Shown here one piece after another: positions 39,814 through 44,828 of a DNA stretch of 44,828 bases. Each line of letters begins with the position of its first letter. Positions within the stretch are counted from its first letter, which is position 1. A program made the position numbers and the translations under genes. This DNA comes from Spirochaetaceae bacterium (lineage in GTDB: Bacteria; Spirochaetota; Spirochaetia; DSM-27196; PWMO01). Where the stretch lies: positions 1-44,828 of the forward strand of contig REDW01000128.1 in assembly GCA_007693325.1 (NCBI GenBank), read 5' to 3'. The notes beneath the pieces are model-generated. The model did not search any database, was not told where the DNA came from, and saw nothing but the letters and a program-made list of their open reading frames with translations.

Positions 39814-41016
39814 ATGGATAAAACAGGCATCGAGCGTCAGATAGACGCACTTGAAAAGAGCGAGCATCACAAGATGTTCGGTGGGGACTTTTTGCTGACG
39901 TGGCAGAAGTCCGAAGATGAGTTACGCGCGGTACTGGCCGTATCCGAGACGTTGAAGCAGCTGCGCAGCGCCAATATCTCGCCGCGCGTCTTTGACTCCG
40001 GGTTGGCAGTGTCGCTGTTTCGCGATAACTCAACGCGTACCCGCTTCAGCTTTGCCAGCGCGGCCAACCTGCTGGGTCTGGCGGTGCAGGATCTCGATGA
40101 AGCCAAGAGCCAGATTGCGCACGGTGAAACCGTTCGCGAAACCGCGGTGATGATATCCTTCCTGAGCGAAGTCATCGGCATCCGTGACGATATGTATCTT
40201 GGAGCCGGTCACGAGTACATGGTCGAGGTTGGCGAGTCGCTCAGCAGCGCCTGCAACGCCGGCCTGCTTGAACGCCGCCCGGCGATAGTCAACCTGCAGT
40301 GCGACCGTGACCACCCCACCCAGGCGATGGCGGACCTTCAGCATCTGGCCAACGAATTCGGCGGTGTGGACAAATTGCGCGGCAAGAAAATCGCGATGAC
40401 CTGGGCCTACTCGCCGTCCTACGGCAAACCGCTGTCGGTGCCTCAGGGCATCATCGGGCTGATGACGCGCTTTGGCATGGATGTACGCCTGGCGTACCCC
40501 GAAGGCTATAATCTGATCCCCGAGATCGAGCAGCACGCCGCGCAGTCTGCATCCCAGTCCGGCGGCTCGTTCTCTGTCAGTCATTCGATGGATGAGGCGT
40601 TTGCCGACGCCGACATCGTCTACCCCAAGAGCTGGGCACCGTATCACGTGATGCAGCAGCGCACGGACCTGCTACGCGCTGGTGACAGCTCCGGACTCGC
40701 GTCACTCGAGCAGAGCTGCCTGGCTATGAACAAGCGCTTCATCGACTGGGAGTGTACCGAAGAAAAGATGAAGCAAACCGCCGGCGGCCGCGCGCTCTAT
40801 ATGCACTGCCTGCCGGCCGACATCTCCGGGGTCAGCTGCGAGCGCGGTGAGGTTGCCGCCGATGTCTTTGAAGCGCAGCGCGATGCCACATATCGCGAAG
40901 CCGGCTACAAGCCCTACATCATTGCCGCAATGATTCTGATGGCCAAGTTCAAACAGCCGGCAACCGTGCTGCGCGATCTGCTCACACGGAACACAACGCG
41001 CGTTCATCCGGGCTGA
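39814..41016 (+). CDS. ygeW: YgeW-type (knotted) carbamoyltransferase
   Basis: A 400-residue member of the aspartate/ornithine carbamoyltransferase fold. The carbamoyl-phosphate loop is SLFRDNSTRTRFSF. The sequence then follows E. coli YgeW closely in several blocks I recall: LDEAKSQIAHGETVRETA, VNLQCDRDHPTQAMADL, MTWAYSPSYGKPLSVPQG and YMHCLPADISGVSCERG. In purine degradation it is thought to run toward carbamoyl phosphate from a carbamoylated amine, giving ATP with carbamate kinase. The acceptor or donor amine is not proven. No Shine-Dalgarno is visible, and the promoter lies directly against the ATG. It converges with ygeX across a 24-base palindrome. Confidence 0.95.
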   Translation: MDKTGIERQIDALEKSEHHKMFGGDFLLTWQKSEDELRAVLAVSETLKQLRSANISPRVFDSGLAVSLFRDNSTRTRFSFASAANLLGLAVQDLDEAKSQIAHGETVRETAVMISFLSEVIGIRDDMYLGAGHEYMVEVGESLSSACNAGLLERRPAIVNLQCDRDHPTQAMADLQHLANEFGGVDKLRGKKIAMTWAYSPSYGKPLSVPQGIIGLMTRFGMDVRLAYPEGYNLIPEIEQHAAQSASQSGGSFSVSHSMDEAFADADIVYPKSWAPYHVMQQRTDLLRAGDSSGLASLEQSCLAMNKRFIDWECTEEKMKQTAGGRALYMHCLPADISGVSCERGEVAADVFEAQRDATYREAGYKPYIIAAMILMAKFKQPATVLRDLLTRNTTRVHPG

Positions 41017-41022
41017 ACCGGT

Positions 41023-41046
41023 CGCGGCGGTAGCGCTACCGCCGCG
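41023..41046. terminator. 24-base perfect palindrome between ygeW and ygeX
   Basis: CGCGGCGGTAGC followed directly by GCTACCGCCGCG is a perfect 12-base inverted repeat lying seven bases after the ygeW stop and covering the ygeX stop codon (41038-41036). It is a probable bidirectional terminator, without T runs. Confidence 0.6.
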
Positions 41047-42277
41047 CGGCCTCCCACGCAGCCGGGTAGAGCCGTTCGTCTATTACCCGGCGGTAGTGAT
41101 CGGGATCGGTGTCGCCCTCGGTTGACACGATCAACAGCTGCGAGTCAGTACCAAGGCCCAGTGTACCGCGCACCGCCGCATAGGACCTGTCGTGCTCGAG
41201 GGCCAGCACCAGCCCTACCGCTGCAGCCGCGCTCTCACCGGCCACCAGCGCCGGGTCAGCGGCACGCGGCGCCGCGAGGGCGCGCATACCGCTGGCCGCA
41301 ATAGAATCTGCTACACGGAAGTAGAGATCGGCGTGATCTCGCAATATCGGCCAGGCCAGCCGGTTTGGCTCGCCGCACGCAAGGCCGGCCATGATCGAAG
41401 GCATTTCGCCGCCGATGTCGTGCGGCTCACCGTCGCCGGCAGCTACCGAAGCGTAGTAACAGGCAGCCTCGGTGGGCTCGATCACCGAAGTCCGCGGACG
41501 ACGCTCACCGTAGTGCGAGGCCAGTAGTCCCGCCGCCCCGCCGGCAAACGAACCGACCCCGGCCTGCAGAAACGCGTGCGACGGAAACTCCACACCGGCG
41601 GCCGCAGCCTGCTCTACCGCCTCGTGCATGACAACCGCGTAGCCCTGCATGATCCACAGCGGAATGTCACGGTAGCCTTCCCAGGCGGTATCCTGCACAA
41701 TAACCCCGCCATGACGCTCCATGTAGGCGCGCGCGGTGCGGATAGTCTCGTCGTAGTTGCCGTCGGTCACGTGCACTTCGGCGCCCTCTTTTTCAATGTT
41801 GGCAACGCGTGCCGCAACCGTTCCCCTGGGCATAAAGACAACCGCCCGGTGACCGAGCTCGCGCGCGCTCCAGGCAACCGCGCGGCCGTGGTTACCGTCG
41901 GTTGCGGTCACAAAGGTAACCGTGCCCAGCGCTCGGCGCGCCGCGGGCTCGTTCAAGCGCGTAAAGCTGAGCTCGGAGGGTTTGATACCCAGCACATCGC
42001 CGAGATAGCGTGCAATAGCGTAGGAGCCGCCCAGCACTTTGAACGAGTTCAGATCGAAGCGCCTGGACTCATCCTTGACCCATACCCCGGCCACTCCCAG
42101 CTCTGCTGCAAGGCCGGGCAGCGCTACCAGCGGCGTCGGCTGGTATTGGCGGAACGTCTGATGAAACCGGCGCACCGCACCGATAGTCGCAGCGGAAAAA
42201 TCATGGCTCAGCGGCTGTGGAGCTACCGGATAGCGCTTCCTCTCGACAAACTCAATCTCGACTGCGGTTGACTGCAT
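41036..42277 (-). CDS. ygeX: Diaminopropionate ammonia-lyase
   Basis: A 413-residue fold-type II PLP enzyme that splits 2,3-diaminopropionate into pyruvate and two ammonia. Matches to E. coli YgeX as I recall it: VKDESRRFDLNSFKVLGGSY with the PLP Lys, TATDGNHGRAVAW, VQDTAWEGYRDIPLWIMQGY, IMAGLACGEPN, and ISTEGDTDPDHYR near the end. In the purine route it would deliver carbon to pyruvate. It is convergent with ygeW and divergent from the xdhA-like gene. The ATG at 42277 gives an N-terminus about 15 residues longer than E. coli YgeX. Confidence 0.95.
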   Translation of the reverse strand: MQSTAVEIEFVERKRYPVAPQPLSHDFSAATIGAVRRFHQTFRQYQPTPLVALPGLAAELGVAGVWVKDESRRFDLNSFKVLGGSYAIARYLGDVLGIKPSELSFTRLNEPAARRALGTVTFVTATDGNHGRAVAWSARELGHRAVVFMPRGTVAARVANIEKEGAEVHVTDGNYDETIRTARAYMERHGGVIVQDTAWEGYRDIPLWIMQGYAVVMHEAVEQAAAAGVEFPSHAFLQAGVGSFAGGAAGLLASHYGERRPRTSVIEPTEAACYYASVAAGDGEPHDIGGEMPSIMAGLACGEPNRLAWPILRDHADLYFRVADSIAASGMRALAAPRAADPALVAGESAAAAVGLVLALEHDRSYAAVRGTLGLGTDSQLLIVSTEGDTDPDHYRRVIDERLYPAAWEAARR

Positions 42278-42313
42278 ACCGTGATTATGCGCGAAAAAAA
42301 CCGCAGGTCAAGG

Positions 42314-42342
42314 TTTACTTTTGCACTGAAAAGCGGCACAAT
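42314..42342 (+). promoter_or_regulatory. Predicted promoter of the xdhA-xdhC unit
   Basis: TTTACT (42314-42319) and CACAAT (42337-42342) are separated by 17 bases. GGAGG (42352-42356) and the ATG at 42361 follow directly. Confidence 0.4.
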
Positions 42343-42360
42343 TTTATTAGCGGAGGCGTT

Positions 42361-44520
42361 ATGAACAAGAATCCAATTAGTACGGCGGTTCAACGCGTCG
42401 ATTCCCACGGCAAGACCTCCGGCGAGACCAAGTACCTGGCCGATTTCTACTACCCCGATATGCTGTACGCCCGCTGCGTACGTTCAACGCGTTCGCGTGC
42501 CCGGATTCTCGCCGTGCGTGTACCCGAGCTGCCCGAAGGCTACTACTATGTCGATCATCGTGATATTCCCGAGGGCGGAGAGAACTGCGTGGCTATGATC
42601 AACCGTGATTGGCGCGCATTTGCCGCCGACCTGACCAGCTTCTACGGTGAGACCATCGGCATGCTGGTAGGACCGGATCGCAGCCGGATCCTGCAGATCA
42701 TGGAATCAATCGAGGTTGAGTACGAGGACCTCGAGCCTGCGGTGAATATCGATGAATCGCTGGCTCTCAAAGGAGGCCCGATTTACGGCTCAGACAACCT
42801 TTTTGCCGAGATCAACCTCACCAAGGGCGATCCGGACGCAGCGTTTGCCCGCGCGGCCAGAGTTGTTGAGGGAACCTTTGAATCCGGCGCTCAGGAGCAC
42901 GTCTATCTCGAACCGCAGGCGCTCTGCGGTACCCTCGAGGACGGCAAGCTCACCATTCACGCCTCTACCCAGTGCCCGTTCTACATCCGGCATTCGGTGG
43001 CAGAAGCGCTGGGCTGGCCGGCAGATGACGTACGCGTCCGCCAGACGGTAACCGGCGGCGGATTTGGCGGCAAAGAGCACTATCCGGATGTACTGGCGGT
43101 GCCGCTGGCGGTGGCCACGCTCAAGATCGGCAAACCGATACAGCTCGTCCTGCCTCGCGAAGAAGACCTGGAGGTGACCAGCAAGCGCCACCCCAGCCGC
43201 ATCACGCTACGCACGGCACTGGATTCCGACGGCCGAATTCTCGGCATGCAGCTCGATACCATCATAGACGCCGGCGCCTATGAAAGCTCCTCTCGCGTAG
43301 TACTGCAGCGGGCGGTTTTCACCGGCATTGGGGTCTACGATATCCCGAGCGTACGCGCGCATGGAAGAGCGGTTGCCACCAATACGGTTCCCGCAGATGC
43401 GTTTCGCGGTTTTGGCGCACCGCAGGGCCTGTTTGCTATCGAGATGCACATGAGCCAGATCGCGCAGGAGCTCGGCATCGACGAGGACGAGTTCCGCCGG
43501 CGCTACTTCGTGCGCCGCAACAGCGCCACCATAACCAACGGCCACATTCCCGAAGACGTCAAGCTCAACGAGTTGCTCGAGCGTGTCAAGCAGCTTTCAG
43601 ATTACGACCGCAAGAAACGCAGCTACACCCGCGGCAGCGGACGCGGCATCGCGCTCTCATTTGTGCAGCACGGCAGCGGTTTCACCGGCTCCGGTGAGCG
43701 CGATATCATCAAGGCGCGCGTGCGGCTGCGGCGTACCGAGGATGACGTTATAGAAGTCTGCGCGTCAAACGTCGAGATCGGTCAGGGAGTCGACACAACC
43801 TTCCGTAAGATTGTTGCCGACGTCATGGAAATCCCCTATACCGAAGTACAACTGCTCAACACCAATACCGACCTCACCCCGGATTCAGGCCCGACCTGCG
43901 CTTCGCGTTCGGTGGGCGTGGTTGGCTACCTGCTGCAGGAAGGCGCCAGGAAGCTCAAAGCGCGCGCCAACGAACCGGGCCCCATCGAGGTCGAGCAGGA
44001 GTACCGGCAGCCGCCGGAGATCCGCTGGGACGCCGAAACGCTGCAAGGCGACGCCTACCCGTCTTTCGGCTGGGGCGTCACCTGCATTGAAGTGCAGATA
44101 GACCCCGTTACGCTGGAGGCCGGCGTGACCGGTATCTGGGCGGCATTTGATATCGGCCGCGCAATCGATGAGCTGGTAATCCAGGGGCAGATCGACGGCG
44201 GCATAGTGCAGGGACTGGGCTACGCCCAGATCGAGAAGCTCGAGAGCAGCAACGGCCGCTTCCAGCAGATAACCATGGCCGACTACGTGATACCAACCTC
44301 GCTTGACTACCCGTCAATCAGCAGCTGCCTGGTAGACAATCCCTATCCCTACGGACCATCGGGCGCCAAGGGCGCCGGGGAAGTAGTGTTTGACGGCGCA
44401 GCGCCTGCTTTTACGCTGGCGCTGCAACACGCCTTTGACCTGCCGTTCAGGCGGATCCCGGTCACACCCGAGTATATTCTGGAGGTGAAGAAGCATGCGC
44501 GAAATCCGGTTCACGCTTAA
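42361..44520 (+). CDS. Xanthine-dehydrogenase-family molybdenum-binding subunit
   Basis: A 719-residue large subunit of a molybdenum hydroxylase (XdhA/CoxL group). Cofactor motifs: TVTGGGFGGKEHYPD, EHVYLEPQALCG, DAFRGFGAPQG and the catalytic Glu in GAKGAGEVVFDG. GRGIALSFVQHGSGF, VEIGQGVDTTF and SGPTCASRSV are the usual pterin and dinucleotide contacts. It lacks the AYRGAG-type signature with an active-site Cys that marks CO dehydrogenases. It should hydroxylate a purine or other N-heterocycle. Start ATG 42361 has GGAGG four bases upstream; the longer frame from 42217 would run antisense into ygeX. An iron-sulfur subunit gene overlaps its 3' end; no FAD subunit gene lies in the window. Confidence 0.92.
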   Translation: MNKNPISTAVQRVDSHGKTSGETKYLADFYYPDMLYARCVRSTRSRARILAVRVPELPEGYYYVDHRDIPEGGENCVAMINRDWRAFAADLTSFYGETIGMLVGPDRSRILQIMESIEVEYEDLEPAVNIDESLALKGGPIYGSDNLFAEINLTKGDPDAAFARAARVVEGTFESGAQEHVYLEPQALCGTLEDGKLTIHASTQCPFYIRHSVAEALGWPADDVRVRQTVTGGGFGGKEHYPDVLAVPLAVATLKIGKPIQLVLPREEDLEVTSKRHPSRITLRTALDSDGRILGMQLDTIIDAGAYESSSRVVLQRAVFTGIGVYDIPSVRAHGRAVATNTVPADAFRGFGAPQGLFAIEMHMSQIAQELGIDEDEFRRRYFVRRNSATITNGHIPEDVKLNELLERVKQLSDYDRKKRSYTRGSGRGIALSFVQHGSGFTGSGERDIIKARVRLRRTEDDVIEVCASNVEIGQGVDTTFRKIVADVMEIPYTEVQLLNTNTDLTPDSGPTCASRSVGVVGYLLQEGARKLKARANEPGPIEVEQEYRQPPEIRWDAETLQGDAYPSFGWGVTCIEVQIDPVTLEAGVTGIWAAFDIGRAIDELVIQGQIDGGIVQGLGYAQIEKLESSNGRFQQITMADYVIPTSLDYPSISSCLVDNPYPYGPSGAKGAGEVVFDGAAPAFTLALQHAFDLPFRRIPVTPEYILEVKKHARNPVHA

Positions 44521-44828
44521 CGGCCGCGAAGTATCCACCAGCGCACACCCTATGGCCCGCCTGATCGACGTGCTGCGCGATGAGTTTCGCATGACCGGTG
44601 TCAAAGAAGGCTGTGGCGAAGGAGAGTGCGGCGCGTGTTCGATTCTCAAGGACGGCCGCATCGTCAACTCATGTATCCTGGCCGTTGGCATGATAGAAGG
44701 CGCGGTGCTGGAAACCCCTGAAGGTATCGCCGCAACCGATCGGGGGCGCGCGATCAACGCAGGCTACGCGGAGGCCGGTGCGGTGCAGTGCGGTTTCTGC
44801 ATGACCGGGATGGCAGTCGCCACCGAGG
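44495..44828 (+). CDS. 2Fe-2S subunit of the molybdenum hydroxylase (partial, cut by window end)
   Basis: The first 111 codons of a small iron-sulfur subunit (XdhC/CoxS type). Cys40, Cys45, Cys48 and Cys60 form the plant-type cluster (EGCGEGECGACS), and Cys99 and Cys102 (VQCGFCMTGM) begin the second cluster; the remaining CxC ligands lie beyond the window. It passes electrons from the molybdenum centre toward FAD or ferredoxin. ATG 44495 has GGAGG (44481-44485) nine bases upstream and overlaps the large-subunit gene by 26 bases, so the two are translated together. Confidence 0.93.
   Translation, partial: MREIRFTLNGREVSTSAHPMARLIDVLRDEFRMTGVKEGCGEGECGACSILKDGRIVNSCILAVGMIEGAVLETPEGIAATDRGRAINAGYAEAGAVQCGFCMTGMAVATE

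Noticed and set aside
1-44828. tRNA, rRNA, CRISPR arrays, insertion sequences, phage genes
   Set aside because: No cloverleaf-type TTCGA blocks with acceptor stems, no regularly spaced repeats, and no transposase, integrase or phage protein was recognised on reading both strands.

Overview
This window is about 60% GC by eye and densely coded. The genes suggest a bacterium with an outer membrane (RND pump, outer-membrane-factor domain, diacylglyceryl-type lipoprotein signal) and an anaerobic, molybdenum- and tungsten-dependent metabolism (aldehyde ferredoxin oxidoreductase, xanthine-dehydrogenase-type hydroxylases, YgfK/YgeW/YgeX/YgeY proteins). A spirochaete or another diderm anaerobe is plausible. 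I see no rRNA or other taxonomic marker, so this stays a low-confidence inference.

Layout. (1) 1-4.4 kb: a membrane-anchored transglutaminase-like protein, an AhpD-like carboxymuconolactone decarboxylase, a two-component system of the OmpR type, and a small lipoprotein with two Ig-like repeats. A ladder of 11-bp-phased repeats lies between the first two genes. (2) 4.7-10.8 kb: a two-gene efflux operon in which the RND pump and a TolC-like outer membrane factor are one continuous reading frame of 1553 codons, preceded by the HlyD-type adaptor. (3) 10.9-13.7 kb: an NCS2/AzgA-type nucleobase permease and an OFA-type MFS transporter. (4) 13.7-17.4 kb: a tungstate ABC transporter (tupABC), led by a regulator that joins a ModE-type DNA-binding domain to a TupA-like binding domain. 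A ModE-like palindrome overlaps its promoter. (5) 17.6-26.6 kb: tungsten-enzyme and pterin-cofactor genes: radical SAM maturase, aldehyde ferredoxin oxidoreductase with a putative Moco-family riboswitch, two MoaD proteins, a ThiF/MoeB-like E1, MoeA, MoaA, MoaC, MobB, MoaE and MogA. (6) 26.6-44.8 kb: a purine/ureide catabolic region: xanthine/urate-type NCS2 permease, SsnA, YgfK, a hydantoinase-like amidohydrolase, YgeY, a fused XdhD-type hydroxylase, a fold-type II PLP enzyme, YgeW, YgeX, and an XdhA/XdhC pair cut by the window end.

How it fits together. Tungstate and molybdate uptake and pterin synthesis (4, 5) supply the cofactor for the tungsten AOR and for the molybdenum hydroxylases in (6). 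The hydroxylases, ring-opening amidohydrolases, carbamoyltransferase and diaminopropionate ammonia-lyase would take imported purines to ammonia, carbamoyl phosphate and pyruvate. This resembles the anaerobic purine-degradation gene set described in gut bacteria. mogA sits in the purine permease operon, which ties the two halves together.

The most unusual items are the ModE-HTH/TupA fusion regulator with its operator, the RND-TolC fusion, the 264-bp palindromic element plus riboswitch in front of the AOR gene, a compact MoaA, and the extra PLP enzyme in the purine cluster. No tRNA, rRNA, CRISPR array, insertion sequence or phage gene was recognised.
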